Part shown: piece after piece, positions 34,446 through 44,382 of the stretch | Numbering within the stretch: the stretch's first letter is position 1 | Layout: every line of letters begins with the position of its first letter | From: Xanthomonas hortorum pv. pelargonii | Lineage (GTDB): Bacteria; Pseudomonadota; Gammaproteobacteria; Xanthomonadales; Xanthomonadaceae | Assembly (NCBI RefSeq): GCF_024499015.1 | Contig: NZ_CP098604.1 | Coordinates: 2,790,001-2,854,000 of the forward strand | Length of the DNA: 64,000 nt | Reading direction: 5' to 3' | Notes under the pieces: generated by a model | Told to the model about the DNA's origin: nothing | Seen by the model: only the letters and a program-made list of their open reading frames with translations | Database searches by the model: none | Position numbers and translations under genes: made by a program

Positions 34446-36945
34446 AGGTGCCACGCGGTTTTGCCCTGTGCGTTGCGGCTGCTGTCCATGGGTCTTCCGG
34501 CCATGGATGTCTGGGATAGCGCCCCTTCATCTCCTTCCTGACCTCCGGATACGTCGTTACCCAGAAGCTTTTCAGATCCTGCGTCACCTGCAACGGTCGC
34601 CCACCTGGCGAGAGCAGGTGCAAGGTCAACGGGATGCGGCCGTCGGCGATGCGCGGGGTTTCGGCCAGGCCGAACAGTTCCTGCAACTTGACCGCCAGCA
34701 CCGGCGGCAACGGTTGCTCGGCGTGATCGACGGCGTAGCTGATCTGCCGCTCCATGCCCGAGGGCACGCTGATCCGGGTGGGCGCGTGGCGGTCGATGGC
34801 CTGGCGGCGGTCCCATGGCAAGGCGGCCTTGAGCGCTTCGCCCAGGCTGCTTTCGTCGAGTGCGTCGAGCCGGGTTTTGCCGACGAACGCCGGGCGCAGC
34901 CAGGTCTCCAGCGTGGCCATCAGGGCTGCATCGGAGAGATCGGGCAACGCGAGTTCCGGCATCCAGGCGCACAGCGACTGCACGCGTGCGCGCCATTGGC
35001 GCAGGCCGTCGGTCCAGGGCAGGGCATCCAGACCCAGCTGGCGCACCGCCTCGGTGAGTGCGCTGGCGGCCTGGGCGGGATCGACGCGGCCGGCCGGGCG
35101 GCTGTCGAGCACGATGCGGTCGAAGCTCGATTGCCGGCGCGCGACCAACGCGCGTTTGTCCGCATCCCACTGCACCAGATCCTGCTGCACGAAGCGCTCG
35201 GGCACGCTGCGGCGCAGATAGCCTTCGTCCACCGGCGCGGCACGCAGCAGCAGCGCGTCCTTGGCTTCGTAACGCAATTCGCTGGCGACCAGCCAGGGTT
35301 CGCCGCGCAGGTCGCTGTGGTCGAACAGGCGCGCGCTGCGGCCGTTGGCAAGCAGGTAACGCAGCGGGTCGGCAAGATGGCGCGCAGCGATGCGGTCGGG
35401 GAAGGCGTGCGAGAGCAGATCGCCGAGTGCATGCGCCTCCACGCTGGCGGGCGGTGCGCTGTCGCAACGCAGCCGGCGTCGCCATTGTTTGGCGGCGCTG
35501 TCGATCGCGGCCAGGGCGCCGCGGTTCGCGTCGTGCCCACTGCGGCCTTGGCGGAATGCGGCCAGCGCACGCCAGCGGGCGGCCAGCCCATCGCCGCCCT
35601 GACGCAGCGGGTCGCGCGCTTCCAGCAAGGCGGCCAGGTCGCAGGCCAGCGCTACGCGCGGGGCATCGCCGGCCTGCGCCAGCATCGCGGCCAGACGTGG
35701 ATGCGTGCCCAGCGCGAGCATGCGCCGGCCCACGGTGGTGATGCCGCCGCTGTCGGTGAGTGCGCCCAGCCGTTGCAGCAATTCGTGTGCGGCGGCGAGC
35801 GCGCCGGCGGGCGGGGCATCGACGAAGCGCAGCGCGGCGCTGCCCCAGGCGGCCAGTTCCAGCGCCAGGCCGGCCAGTTCCACCTGGGTGATCTCCGCGC
35901 GCCGCTGCGGTTCCAGCCGCTGCGATTGCGGCCACAGCCGGTACGCCCAGCCGCTGGCCACACGCCCGGCACGGCCGGCGCGCTGGTCGGCCGAGGCCTG
36001 CGCGATGGAGGCGATGTCCAGCCGCGAGAAGCCGCTGTTGGGGTCGTAATGCGGCTCGCGCGCCAGCCCGCTGTCGATGACCACGCGCACGCCGGGCAGG
36101 GTCACCGAGGACTCGGCCACGTTGGTGGCCAGCACCACGCGCCGGCGCCCTGACGGGTCGGGTTGCAGCACCTGGCTTTGCGCCTCGACCGGCAATTCGC
36201 CATGCAGCGGCAGCACCTGCACCGCCGGGTCCAGCACCTCTTGCAACGCGCTGTGCACGCGCGCGATCTCGCGCTGGCCGGGCAGGAACACCAGCACATC
36301 GCCCGGATGGGTGGCCAAGGCCTGTTCCACCGCACGCCGCGTCTGTGGCTCCAGCGCCTCGTCGCGCCGCGCGGGGAAGTGTGCGATGTCCACCGGAAAG
36401 CTACGCCCGGCGCTGCTCAGGCGCGGTGCGTCGAGAAAGCCGGCCAGGCGCTCGCCATCGAGCGTGGCCGACATCGCCACGATGCGTAGGTCTTCGCGCA
36501 CCTGTGCCTGTACATCCAGCGCCAGCGCCAGACCGAGGTCGCCGGCCAGATGGCGTTCGTGGAATTCGTCGAACAGCAGTGCGCCGATGCTCTCCAGCAT
36601 CGGGTCGTCCTGGATCAGCCGGGTCAGGATGCCCTCGGTGACGACCTCGATGCGGGTGCGCGCGGAGGTCTTGTTCTCGAAGCGGATGCGGTAGCCCACG
36701 GTTTCGCCGACCGGCTCGCCGAGCTGGCGCGCCATGAACATCGCCGCGCTACGGGCGGCCACGCGGCGCGGTTCGAGCATCACGATCTTGCGGCCGGCCA
36801 GCCACGGCGCGTCCAGCAAGGCCAGCGGTACCTGGGTGGTCTTGCCGGCGCCGGGCGGGGCTTCCAGCACCAGCCGCGGATGGGCCGCCAGGCTGGCGCG
36901 AATTTGCGGCAATAACGGGGAGATCGGAAACGCGGGGTCGGTCAT
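34444..36945 (-). CDS. hrpB: ATP-dependent RNA helicase HrpB (DEAH family)
   Basis: This is an 833-residue superfamily-2 helicase, unrelated to the type III secretion HrpB proteins. Walker [11 protein letters not shown] is at residues 29-38, the DEAH-like box reads [10 protein letters not shown], motif III is MSATLDG, motif [17 protein letters not shown], and motif [10 protein letters not shown]. The C-terminal HrpB-specific domain ends at the window position adjoining a repeat. Length fits the family. Confidence 0.93.
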   Translation of the reverse strand: MTDPAFPISPLLPQIRASLAAHPRLVLEAPPGAGKTTQVPLALLDAPWLAGRKIVMLEPRRVAARSAAMFMARQLGEPVGETVGYRIRFENKTSARTRIEVVTEGILTRLIQDDPMLESIGALLFDEFHERHLAGDLGLALALDVQAQVREDLRIVAMSATLDGERLAGFLDAPRLSSAGRSFPVDIAHFPARRDEALEPQTRRAVEQALATHPGDVLVFLPGQREIARVHSALQEVLDPAVQVLPLHGELPVEAQSQVLQPDPSGRRRVVLATNVAESSVTLPGVRVVIDSGLAREPHYDPNSGFSRLDIASIAQASADQRAGRAGRVASGWAYRLWPQSQRLEPQRRAEITQVELAGLALELAAWGSAALRFVDAPPAGALAAAHELLQRLGALTDSGGITTVGRRMLALGTHPRLAAMLAQAGDAPRVALACDLAALLEARDPLRQGGDGLAARWRALAAFRQGRSGHDANRGALAAIDSAAKQWRRRLRCDSAPPASVEAHALGDLLSHAFPDRIAARHLADPLRYLLANGRSARLFDHSDLRGEPWLVASELRYEAKDALLLRAAPVDEGYLRRSVPERFVQQDLVQWDADKRALVARRQSSFDRIVLDSRPAGRVDPAQAASALTEAVRQLGLDALPWTDGLRQWRARVQSLCAWMPELALPDLSDAALMATLETWLRPAFVGKTRLDALDESSLGEALKAALPWDRRQAIDRHAPTRISVPSGMERQISYAVDHAEQPLPPVLAVKLQELFGLAETPRIADGRIPLTLHLLSPGGRPLQVTQDLKSFWVTTYPEVRKEMKGRYPRHPWPEDPWTAAATHRAKPRGT

Positions 36946-37092
36946 GCGCGGGAAGGATACGGGGCGGCCCGAATCTGCGCGATGGTCGGGTTGCTGGGTG
37001 AAGGCTGTCAGGGAATGCCGAGTGGCGAAGTGCCTGCCAAGGCATATCTGACTATTTCAAAGGCCGAGATTGCTTCAGACCCGGGCAGGAAC

Positions 37093-37100
37093 GTCGATAA
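37093..37100 (+). promoter_or_regulatory. Candidate sigma-28 -10 element of the chemoreceptor gene
   Basis: GTCGATAA, 28 bp before the ATG, is close to the flagellar sigma-28 -10 consensus GCCGATAA. The corresponding -35 (TCAGACCC, 11 nt upstream) is a poor match, so this is tentative. Confidence 0.3.
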
Positions 37101-37128
37101 CCGGTGTAACCCCCTTTCTGGATTCACC

Positions 37129-39246
37129 ATGTCTGCTGCCACTCCGAAGTTCGTCAGCCTGCAAAGCAAACTGCTCGGCGCCCTTGCGCTTGGCCTGGCA
37201 GTCATCTTGCTGTGTGCGCTCGGGGGCCTGGGCACGGCCTGGCTCAGCCTGTCGGGCAAGGTGCCGCCGGAAGTGGCGCAGGCTTCCAGCAGCGAGGAGA
37301 TCAGCCGCGATTTCCGCTTGCAAGTGCAGGAATGGAAGAACGTGCTGATCCGCAGCCGCGACCCGGCGCAGCTGGACAAACACCTGAGCGCCTTCCGCAA
37401 GGACGGCACCAAGGTGCAGGCAGGCACCGAGGCGCTGGTCAAGGCAACCCAGGACCCGCAGGCGCGCGCGCTGGCACAGGACTTCGCCAAGGCGCATCTG
37501 GCCTTGCAGAGCAATTACGAAGCAGCGCTGGGCAAGTTCGCGCAGGCCGGCTACGACACCCAGGTTGGCGACCAGCTGGTCAAGGGCATGGACCGTGCGC
37601 CCAGCCAGACGCTGGAAGCGCTGGTAACGCGCAGCAAGACCCTGGCCGATGCCGCCGTGCTCGCCAGTTCGCAGGCGGCGCAGCACAAGCTGGTGCTGTC
37701 GGCGGTGGCCACGATGTTTGCGGCGCTGTGTCTGGTGGTGGTGTTGGGCTGGTGGATCCGCCGCTCGATCGTGCGCCCGATCGAAACGGTTGCACGTGCG
37801 GCACGCTCGGTGGCTGCCGGCGATCTGTCGGCACGCGCGGTGGTCAGCAATCGCGATGAAATCGGTTTGCTCGGTCAGGCCATGTGCCAGGTGGTCACCA
37901 CATTGACCGATGTCTCCACCGCGCAGGCCGACATGGCGCAGCGCCACGAAGCCGGGCAGATGAGTTACCGCATGGACGCGCACGCCTTTCCGGGTGCGTA
38001 CGGCCGCATGGTCGACGACACCAATGGCTTGATCGGCGCGCAGGTGGAATTGATCGGCGGCATGCTACAGGTGATGCAGCGTTACGCGGTGGGCGACATG
38101 TCGGTGGATATGCCGCGTTTGCCGGGCGAAAAGGCGCAGATCACCGAAGCGATGGACGCAACCAAGCGCAATCTGGCTGCGATCAATGGCGAAATCCGTG
38201 GCCTGGTCGAAGCCGCTGCGGCGGGCGACTTCGCCACGCGCGGCAATGCCGAGGCCTACCAGTTCGAATTCCGCGGCATGGTCACCGGCCTCAATGGCTT
38301 GATGCAGAACGTGGACCAGAATCTGGCCGAGTTGTCGCAGCTGCTCAAGGCGATTGCCGAGGGCGACCTGACCGCACGCATGCACGGCAACCAGCAAGGC
38401 GTGTTCGCACGCATGCGCGACGACGCCAATGCCACCGTGCAGCGCCTGACCGATATCGTCGGCGACATCACCGTGGCCGCGCAGACCATTCGCACCGCGT
38501 CGGCAGAGATCGCCGCCGGCAACAACGATCTGGCGCAGCGCACCGAACAGCAGGCCGCCAATCTGGAAGAAACCGCCGCCTCGATGGAAGAACTCACCTC
38601 CACGGTGCGGCAGAATTCGGACACCGCACAGCAGGCCAGCCGCGGTGCGCAAGCCGCCGCCGAGATCGCCGGCCGCGGTGGCGAGATGGTGGCCAGCGTG
38701 GTCGACACCATGGGCGAGATCGAGGTCTCGTCCAAGAAAATCGCCGAGATCATCAGCGTGATCGACGGCATCGCGTTCCAGACCAATATCCTGGCCTTGA
38801 ACGCGGCGGTGGAAGCCGCACGTGCCGGCGAACAGGGCCGTGGTTTCGCCGTGGTCGCTTCGGAAGTGCGCGCGCTGGCGCAGCGCTCGGCCGGCGCGGC
38901 CAAGGAGGTCAAGCAGTTGATCGACGCCTCGGTGGCCAGCGTGGAGCGCGGCAGCGCCCGCGTGGATCAGGCAGGGCAGACGATGCAGCAGATCGTGCAA
39001 TCGGTGCAGCAGGTGACCACGTTGATTGCCGAGATTTCCGCCGCATCGCGCGAACAGTCGTCCGGCATCGAGCAGGTTGCCCGCACGGTCAACGACATGG
39101 ACGAAACCACTCAGCGCAATGCCGCACTGGTGGAAGAAGCCTCTGCAGCGGCACGTGCGATGGAAGAACAGGCGGTGGAACTGAGCGAGGCGGTGTCGGT
39201 GTTCCGTCTGGATGCACGCCGGCCGCGGCTTGGGGCTGCGGCGTAA
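37129..39246 (+). CDS. Methyl-accepting chemotaxis protein
   Basis: This encodes 705 residues from the ATG at 37129. The first membrane helix is at about 17-39, followed by a periplasmic helical sensor (about 40-180), a second membrane helix ending in [17 protein letters not shown], and a HAMP ([18 protein letters not shown]). Further HAMP-like units ([25 protein letters not shown]) precede the signalling domain. The hairpin tip [20 protein letters not shown] lies near residues 546-566. There is no C-terminal CheR-docking pentapeptide; it ends RRPRLGAAA. The ligand is unknown. Confidence 0.93.
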   Translation: MSAATPKFVSLQSKLLGALALGLAVILLCALGGLGTAWLSLSGKVPPEVAQASSSEEISRDFRLQVQEWKNVLIRSRDPAQLDKHLSAFRKDGTKVQAGTEALVKATQDPQARALAQDFAKAHLALQSNYEAALGKFAQAGYDTQVGDQLVKGMDRAPSQTLEALVTRSKTLADAAVLASSQAAQHKLVLSAVATMFAALCLVVVLGWWIRRSIVRPIETVARAARSVAAGDLSARAVVSNRDEIGLLGQAMCQVVTTLTDVSTAQADMAQRHEAGQMSYRMDAHAFPGAYGRMVDDTNGLIGAQVELIGGMLQVMQRYAVGDMSVDMPRLPGEKAQITEAMDATKRNLAAINGEIRGLVEAAAAGDFATRGNAEAYQFEFRGMVTGLNGLMQNVDQNLAELSQLLKAIAEGDLTARMHGNQQGVFARMRDDANATVQRLTDIVGDITVAAQTIRTASAEIAAGNNDLAQRTEQQAANLEETAASMEELTSTVRQNSDTAQQASRGAQAAAEIAGRGGEMVASVVDTMGEIEVSSKKIAEIISVIDGIAFQTNILALNAAVEAARAGEQGRGFAVVASEVRALAQRSAGAAKEVKQLIDASVASVERGSARVDQAGQTMQQIVQSVQQVTTLIAEISAASREQSSGIEQVARTVNDMDETTQRNAALVEEASAAARAMEEQAVELSEAVSVFRLDARRPRLGAAA

Positions 39247-39286
39247 GGCTCCAGATCGCCGTGTCACTGCTTGCCGAAGCACTGAC

Positions 39287-39325
39287 GCACCACTCTTGCA
39301 CTCACGTTGAGTGCAAGAGTGGTGC
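39287..39325. repeat. Perfect 18-bp inverted repeat downstream of the chemoreceptor gene
   Basis: Arms 39287-39304 and 39308-39325 pair perfectly across a CGT loop. They start 40 bp after the stop. No T-tract follows, so it may be a factor-dependent terminator or an mRNA 3' end. Confidence 0.75.
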
Positions 39326-39402
39326 AGCACAACGTTTGGGGACAGCGCGGCGCGCAGTCGATATCCGTCTAGATACAATCAAAAGCTGAGTTCGTCGAGG
39401 GC

Positions 39403-39505
39403 GCGGTGCCCTCACCGCTCGCGGGACACGCCGTGAATCCGTCCATGGAGGCTCGGTGGCGGCATCCATGCCGCCACACGGTCCCGCAAGCGGTGAGGGC
39501 ACCGC
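39403..39505. repeat. Nested palindrome (type I) in a 1-kb gene-free stretch
   Basis: Outer 25-nt arms (39403-39427 and 39481-39505) pair with one mismatch. An inner perfect 10-bp hairpin GTGGCGGCAT/ATGCCGCCAC lies at 39456-39477. It belongs to the 39247-40286 region, in which I see no gene. Confidence 0.8.
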
Positions 39506-39640
39506 ACCAGAATGTTGGTCGGTCGCCGGGTAAAAAGCTGAGCGTTTCGCAGGTTGAGTGGGCTTGCTGGTGCGGGTCGCAGAACTACACGATAGCTAGC
39601 AAATCAGAAGCACGTCATGCAGTGCTTGCAACCCTGCACA

Positions 39641-39808
39641 CCGACCATCTTGACTGGTCCTTGCCCGCCCACCGTCGCGGGACCTTACGCGGCATGGATG
39701 CCGCGTAAGAGCCTACACGGACGTACTTGCGGCGTGTCCCGCGATGGTGGGCGGGCAAGGGCCCTGCAGCCAGGCAGCAGATCATCCGCTCTGCCACTGA
39801 TCTATCCG
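39641..39808. repeat. Nested palindromic repeat (type II, copy 1)
   Basis: About 168 bp, nearly identical to 39960-40128. The outer arms contain CCGCCCACCGTCGCGGGAC and GTCCCGCGATGGTGGGCGG. The inner perfect hairpin is TTACGCGGCAT/ATGCCGCGTAA. The architecture resembles the type I palindrome just upstream. Confidence 0.85.
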
Positions 39809-39959
39809 TGCTAAGCAATCACTTCGACACACTGAGACTTGAGTCGTAGCGCCGTTTAGATGCAATCAGAAGCTCAGGTAAAAAGCCTTGTCGGTCGAGT
39901 GCACGGTGCCCTCACCGCACCAGAGAAGTAGTCGGTTGCTTTGTTGAAAGCTACGCAGA

Positions 39960-40128
39960 CCGACCATTTCGACGAGTCCTTGTCCGCTCACCGTCGCGGG
40001 ACCTTACGCGGCATGGATGCCGCGTAAGAGCCTACATGGACGTACTTGCGGCGTGTCCCGCGATGGTGGGCGGGCAAGGGCCCTGCAGCCAAGCCGCAGA
40101 TCAGCTGCTCTGCAACTGATCTATCCGC
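39960..40128. repeat. Nested palindromic repeat (type II, copy 2)
   Basis: This is a direct repeat of 39641-39808 with a few substitutions (for example TTGTCCGCTCACCG for TTGCCCGCCCACCG). It keeps the inner TTACGCGGCAT/ATGCCGCGTAA hairpin and the trailing GGGCCCTGCAGCC and CTGATCTATCCG. Confidence 0.85.
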
Positions 40129-40286
40129 TCTGTCCAACCAGGTGCGATGACAGCGGGATAAGAGCCAGGAAACAAGGTTGGCTGTTCCGCACTCAGACGT
40201 TTTTGAAGGATTTCCGGCGCTGGGCCCATCCATGATGCACTTGCCACGCATTGCTCGTGACACACAACAGGCCAGTCACACAGACA

Positions 40287-40760
40287 TCAACCCGCTTCGC
40301 GCATCCGGGCGGTCAGGCCTTTGAGGAAGGCACGCAGCAACTGGTCCAGGCAAGGGCGGAAATTCTTGTGGCCGGGCTGGCGGAACAGCGCAGACAGTTC
40401 CGGCTTGGACAACGGGAAGCCAGCGCTGGCGAAGATCGCGTGCATGTCCACGTCCTTCAGCTCGAAGGCCACCCGCAGCTTCTTCAGCACCAGATTGTTG
40501 CCGACGCGGGTCTCCAGCGGGCGCACCGGCTGACTCTCGTCGCGGCCGCGGAAGCGCAGCACCAGGCCATCGAGAAAGCGCGCCATCATCGCGTCGGGGC
40601 AGGGTTCGAAGCCGGGCTCGTCTTCCTTCTTCAGCCAGGCCTGCAACTGCGCCTTGTCGAGCGCGAACTCCGGGTCGGCCAGGTGGGTGATTTCCACCAC
40701 CTTGTCGTCGCTGAGGTCGAGCATGTAACGGATGCTGCGCAGTACATCGTTGTGGATCAT
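40287..40760 (-). CDS. DUF1456 (YehS-like) protein
   Basis: This is a 157-residue protein with two repeated halves, as in YehS: NDVLRSIRYMLDLSDDKVVEI with a matching second half NNLVLKKLRVAFELKDVDMHAIF, each followed by an LxxWLKKE / ELSALFRQPGHKNFRPC block. Each half resembles a small helical module. Its function is unknown. It may be cotranscribed with the urate operon but lies 104 bp beyond uraH. Confidence 0.85.
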   Translation of the reverse strand: MIHNDVLRSIRYMLDLSDDKVVEITHLADPEFALDKAQLQAWLKKEDEPGFEPCPDAMMARFLDGLVLRFRGRDESQPVRPLETRVGNNLVLKKLRVAFELKDVDMHAIFASAGFPLSKPELSALFRQPGHKNFRPCLDQLLRAFLKGLTARMREAG

Positions 40761-40864
40761 GACAATTCCGGGGCCCCGGCCTGTCGCCGGAAAGGCGCCA
40801 TTCTACGGGGCCGATGCGCAACACGGCGTGTGCCGAGCCGACCAGTTGCGGAACCGACGGCCGC

Positions 40865-41197
40865 TCAGCTGCCGCGATAAGTGGAATACCCGTACGGCGA
40901 GAGCAGCAGCGGCACGTGGTAGTGGCCCTCGCCGGCGATGCCGAAGGCGATCGGAACCTGCTCCAGAAACGGCGGGTCGCTCAGCGCAGTGCCGGCCGCG
41001 CGCCAGTAGCCGGCCACCTCGAACTCCAGCCGATACCGGCCCGGTTGCAGCGTGAGCGCGGCCAGTTCCGGGCAGCGCCCATCGGCATTGGTGACACCCT
41101 CTAAGCGCAGCGTCTCGCCGGCGAACAGGCGCAACGCGATACCTGCGGCGGGGCGGCCGCTGGCGGTATCCAGCACGTGCGTGGAGAGCGTGCTCAT
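40865..41197 (-). CDS. uraH: 5-hydroxyisourate hydrolase
   Basis: This 110-residue transthyretin-like enzyme converts 5-hydroxyisourate to OHCU in urate breakdown. The N-terminal signature LSTHVLDTASGRPAAGI and the C-terminal HYHVPLLLSPYGYSTYRGS (the YRGS tetrapeptide) carry the active-site His, Arg and Ser. The ATG overlaps the hpyO stop (ATGA), and it is the last gene of the seven-gene operon. Confidence 0.95.
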   Translation of the reverse strand: MSTLSTHVLDTASGRPAAGIALRLFAGETLRLEGVTNADGRCPELAALTLQPGRYRLEFEVAGYWRAAGTALSDPPFLEQVPIAFGIAGEGHYHVPLLLSPYGYSTYRGS

Positions 41198-42615
41198 GCC
41201 ACCGCCTGGGTCGGTTGCGGCCATTGGCCGACGAATTCGGGCTGGTCGTAGGCCAGGTAGCTGTCGACGATGGCCTGGCGATCGTCCAGAAACAGCTGAT
41301 CGGCCACCGCGCGGGCCAGCCTTGGCAGCGCGACCTTGAGCCCGGACAGTGCCGCTGCCGAAGGGCCGTGGTTGATCAGCGCCGAATAGTTGAAGGCGAA
41401 CAGCCCGTGCAGCAGCGCGGCATCCTCGGGCGTGCGCGGCAGCAGTTCGAAGCCCGGCCCCAGGTAGGGGTGCGCATCCAGTACCGGATTGGCCTGGCCC
41501 GGTGGCGGCTGGTAGCGGTCGGCCCAGCAGGCGATGCGCCCGGACAGCGCGGCCAGCTCCGGGCGCAGCTGCGGGTCGGTGACCAGGCCGGTGGCAACGG
41601 CGAGAAAGTCGAAGCGATGTTCGCCTTGCGGCGTGCGCACCACCACCTCACCATCGCGCTCGGCCACCTCCAGCCATGGCGTGCCCAGATGCAGCGCAAA
41701 GCCGGCATGCGCGCAGGCGCGCTGGAAGGTGTCGTTGGTGGGCGGCTGGTTGTGCGCGAAGAAGCTGGCCATCATCCGGTACTTGTCCGCATCCGGTAGC
41801 GTCAGAAAGCGCGGAATGATGCCGGCCTGCTCCATGTGGCGGAACGGATTGATGCGCGGCAACTCGCTGCGGCGCACGAACACTTCGGCAGTGGCGACGC
41901 CTTGATCCAGCGCGAAACAGGCGTTGTCGAATGCAGAGGCGCCGCCGCCCAGAATGCCAACGCGCTTGCCGGCCAGTGCGGCGAAATCGATATGGCCGGA
42001 GGTGTGCGCGTAGCGCTGTGCGGGCAGCGCGCTGCTGATCCACTCCGGCACCATCCATTGCCCGCCGCCCTGGATGCCGGTGGCCAGGATCAGTTTGCGC
42101 GTCAGCAGCGGCGCGCCCATCGCCAGATGCAGGCGATGGATGCCCGGCGCCACGTCCGGCTCTACCCGCGCCAGCTGTGTGGCATTGCGCACCGGTAGGC
42201 GCAGCACGGCGCGGTACCAGCGCAGATAGTCCATCCAGCTGCCGCGCGGAATCTTGTCGAGTGCGTCCCAGCCGGCGGTGCCGTGCTGGGCCTCCCACCA
42301 GGCGCGGAAGGTCAGCGAGGGCACGCCCAGGTCGATCGAGGTGATCTGCTTGGGCGTGCGCAAGGTCTGCATGCGCGCGTAGGTCACCCACGGGCCTTCC
42401 TGGCCGGCGGGGTTCTCGTCGATGACCAGCAGGTTGTGCACGCGCTCGCGTTGCAGTGCGAAGGCCGCGCCCAGGCCGCTCTGGCCGGCGCCGACAATCA
42501 CCACGTCATACACATGCCCGGCCGGATGCACGCGCGGCTGCGTCCATGCGTCGCCGCCGTGGGCCAGGCGTTGCAGATCGTGGTGGAGCTCGCGTTCGAG
42601 TTGGGCCAGGCTCAT
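41194..42615 (-). CDS. hpyO: FAD-dependent urate hydroxylase HpyO
   Basis: This is a 473-residue two-dinucleotide-fold flavoprotein: FAD motif VVIVGAGQSGLGAAF at residues 39-53 and the NADPH motif RVGILGGGASAFD near the middle, plus LAVATGLVTD. HpyO, described from Xanthomonas campestris, is a urate hydroxylase not homologous to HpxO or uricase. The position between uraD and uraH makes this assignment strong. It produces 5-hydroxyisourate from urate. Both ends overlap neighbours by ATGA. Confidence 0.85.
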   Translation of the reverse strand: MSLAQLERELHHDLQRLAHGGDAWTQPRVHPAGHVYDVVIVGAGQSGLGAAFALQRERVHNLLVIDENPAGQEGPWVTYARMQTLRTPKQITSIDLGVPSLTFRAWWEAQHGTAGWDALDKIPRGSWMDYLRWYRAVLRLPVRNATQLARVEPDVAPGIHRLHLAMGAPLLTRKLILATGIQGGGQWMVPEWISSALPAQRYAHTSGHIDFAALAGKRVGILGGGASAFDNACFALDQGVATAEVFVRRSELPRINPFRHMEQAGIIPRFLTLPDADKYRMMASFFAHNQPPTNDTFQRACAHAGFALHLGTPWLEVAERDGEVVVRTPQGEHRFDFLAVATGLVTDPQLRPELAALSGRIACWADRYQPPPGQANPVLDAHPYLGPGFELLPRTPEDAALLHGLFAFNYSALINHGPSAAALSGLKVALPRLARAVADQLFLDDRQAIVDSYLAYDQPEFVGQWPQPTQAVA

Positions 42616-43103
42616 GGCAGTGCCTCCAGGCGCAGGTGAACGATCTTGCCGATCTCGGCGAGGGCGGTGGAAATTTCTTCGCTGCGCGATGCGTCCAGCC
42701 GCCGTTCCAGCGCGGCAAGAATGCCGGCCTTGTCGTGCAGCCGCACGCAGATCACGAATGGAAATCCGAAACGATGGCGATACGCCTGATTGAGCGCATG
42801 GAAGCGCTTGAACTCGGCTTCGCTGAGCCGATCCAAGCCGGCGGAGGCCTGTTCGGCGGCCGATGCTGCCGTGAGCGTGCGATCGATCGCCGCCTTGCCG
42901 GCCAGCTCCGGGTGCGCGCGGATCAAGGCGACCTGATCTACCTGCGAGGCTTCCAGCACCACCTGCATCAGTCCGCGATGTACATCGTCGAACGGGCGCC
43001 GTTGTGCGGCGCGTTCGACCACCCACGGCGAGTGCTCGAACAACTCGCGGTAGCGTGCCACGAAGGCGGCATTGTCCAGCGCGTTGGCATCGACCACGCT
43101 CAT
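42612..43103 (-). CDS. uraD: OHCU decarboxylase
   Basis: This encodes 163 residues from the ATG at 43103. It decarboxylates 2-oxo-4-hydroxy-4-carboxy-5-ureidoimidazoline to S-allantoin. The catalytic HPELAGK motif (about residues 71-77), YRELFEHSPWV near the N-terminus and YRHRFGFPFVICVR are intact. The stop overlaps the hpyO ATG. Confidence 0.95.
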   Translation of the reverse strand: MSVVDANALDNAAFVARYRELFEHSPWVVERAAQRRPFDDVHRGLMQVVLEASQVDQVALIRAHPELAGKAAIDRTLTAASAAEQASAGLDRLSEAEFKRFHALNQAYRHRFGFPFVICVRLHDKAGILAALERRLDASRSEEISTALAEIGKIVHLRLEALP

Positions 43104-43495
43104 GCGTGCGTGCCTTGCAGCGAGACATGCGCTGCGACCACTTTCCAACCATCGGCAAAGCGCACCCAGCTCTGGCTCTGGCGGCCGCGCGCGCTGCTGC
43201 CGTCGCGAATGAATTCCGCATGCGTGGTGGCGAAATCACGGCCGAAGCCGTGCACTTGCACATGCGCGAGCCGGCGCTGCGGCGAACCGCCGCGGCCGAT
43301 GCGGAACGCGCGGATTGCCTCGATGCCGTACAGCACTTCGCCTACGCCATAGCGTACCGTGCTTGGCGCGGCGTGAAACAGCGCGTCCATTGCGGCGATG
43401 TCGTCGGCCATCAAGGCATCCTCGTAGGCATGGAAGGCGGCAGTCACTTGTGCGATCACTTCAGGCAGATCGATGTCGGAGGCGTGGATGCTCAT
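43100..43495 (-). CDS. hpxZ: HpxZ-like (DUF3225/AtzH-like) protein
   Basis: This is a 131-residue NTF2-like protein: EVIAQVTAAFHAYEDALMAD, AMDALFHAAPSTVRYGVGEV, GIEAIRAFRIGRG and SQSWVRFADGWKVVAAHVS. HpxZ is associated with oxalurate catabolism in Klebsiella, and it is a regular member of purine operons. It shares overlapping start and stop codons with puuE and uraD. Confidence 0.8.
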   Translation of the reverse strand: MSIHASDIDLPEVIAQVTAAFHAYEDALMADDIAAMDALFHAAPSTVRYGVGEVLYGIEAIRAFRIGRGGSPQRRLAHVQVHGFGRDFATTHAEFIRDGSSARGRQSQSWVRFADGWKVVAAHVSLQGTHA

Positions 43496-44382
43496 GCCGG
43501 GTTTACCTGCAGCCAGTGGCGTGCGATGTCGATGCGGCGCGCTACCCACGCATCGCCGCTGGCCAGCACGTGATCGACAAAGTGCGCCAGTGCGGCCGCG
43601 CGTGCGGGCTTGCCGACGATGCGCCCGTGCAGGCCGATCGACAGCATGCGCCCGCCTTCGCTGCGTAGTTGCTCGAAGCTGTCGCGCAGATAGCGGAAGA
43701 ACGGCTCGCCATCGGCAAAGCCGTTGTAGGCGACGAATTTCATGTCGTTGGCGTCCAGGGTGTACGGCACGATCAACTGTGCGTGGCCGTGGCGCGTGTC
43801 GTAATACGGCACATCGTCGGCATAGCTGTCGGCGTCGTAGACAAAGCCGCCTTCTTCGGCCACCAGTCGCGCAGTGTTGGGGCTGGTGCGGCCCTGATAC
43901 CAGCCCAGCGGGCGGCTGCCGGTGACGCGGGTATGCACGGCGATGGCCTCGGCGATATGCGCCCGTTCGGTGGCCTCATCCATGTGCTGATAATCGATCC
44001 AGCGCAGGCCGTGGCTGGCGATTTCCCAGTCGGCTGCCTGCATCGCGGCCACTGCGTCGGGATTGGAGGCCAATGCCTGCGCCACGCCGAACACGGTCAC
44101 CGGCACGTTGCGCGCGGTGAACAGCCGATGCAGCCGCCAGAAGCCGGCGCGGCTGCCGTATTCGTACAGGCTTTCCATCGCCATGGCGCGCGCGCCGGGT
44201 TGCGATTGCGTGCCGACCATTTCCGACAGAAACGCTTCCGAGCCGGCATCGCCGTTGAGCACGCAGTTTTCCGCGCCCTCTTCGTAATTGATGACGAACT
44301 GCACCGCGATGCGCGCGCCACCGGGCCACTGCGCCGCAGGCGGGGTGGCGCCATAGCCGACCAGGTCGCGCGTTGTGCTCAT
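43492..44382 (-). CDS. puuE: Allantoinase PuuE
   Basis: This 296-residue polysaccharide-deacetylase-fold allantoinase hydrolyses allantoin to allantoate. Motifs: GARIAVQFVINYEEGAENCV, EIASHGLRWIDYQHMDEATE, GWYQGRTSPNTARLVAEEGG and GRMLSIGLHGRIVGKPARAAAL. PuuE is unrelated to the metal-dependent amidohydrolase AllB. It is translationally coupled on both sides. Confidence 0.94.
   Translation of the reverse strand: MSTTRDLVGYGATPPAAQWPGGARIAVQFVINYEEGAENCVLNGDAGSEAFLSEMVGTQSQPGARAMAMESLYEYGSRAGFWRLHRLFTARNVPVTVFGVAQALASNPDAVAAMQAADWEIASHGLRWIDYQHMDEATERAHIAEAIAVHTRVTGSRPLGWYQGRTSPNTARLVAEEGGFVYDADSYADDVPYYDTRHGHAQLIVPYTLDANDMKFVAYNGFADGEPFFRYLRDSFEQLRSEGGRMLSIGLHGRIVGKPARAAALAHFVDHVLASGDAWVARRIDIARHWLQVNPA

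Noticed and set aside
34444-36945. Type III secretion HrpB
   Set aside because: The name coincides, but the protein is a DEAH helicase with Walker and QRAGRAGR motifs.
38065-39378. 437-residue minus-strand frame over the chemoreceptor
   Set aside because: It is His-rich shadow of the coiled-coil coding region.
39641-40128. CRISPR-like array
   Set aside because: There are only two 168-bp units with internal hairpins, no regular spacers and no cas genes.
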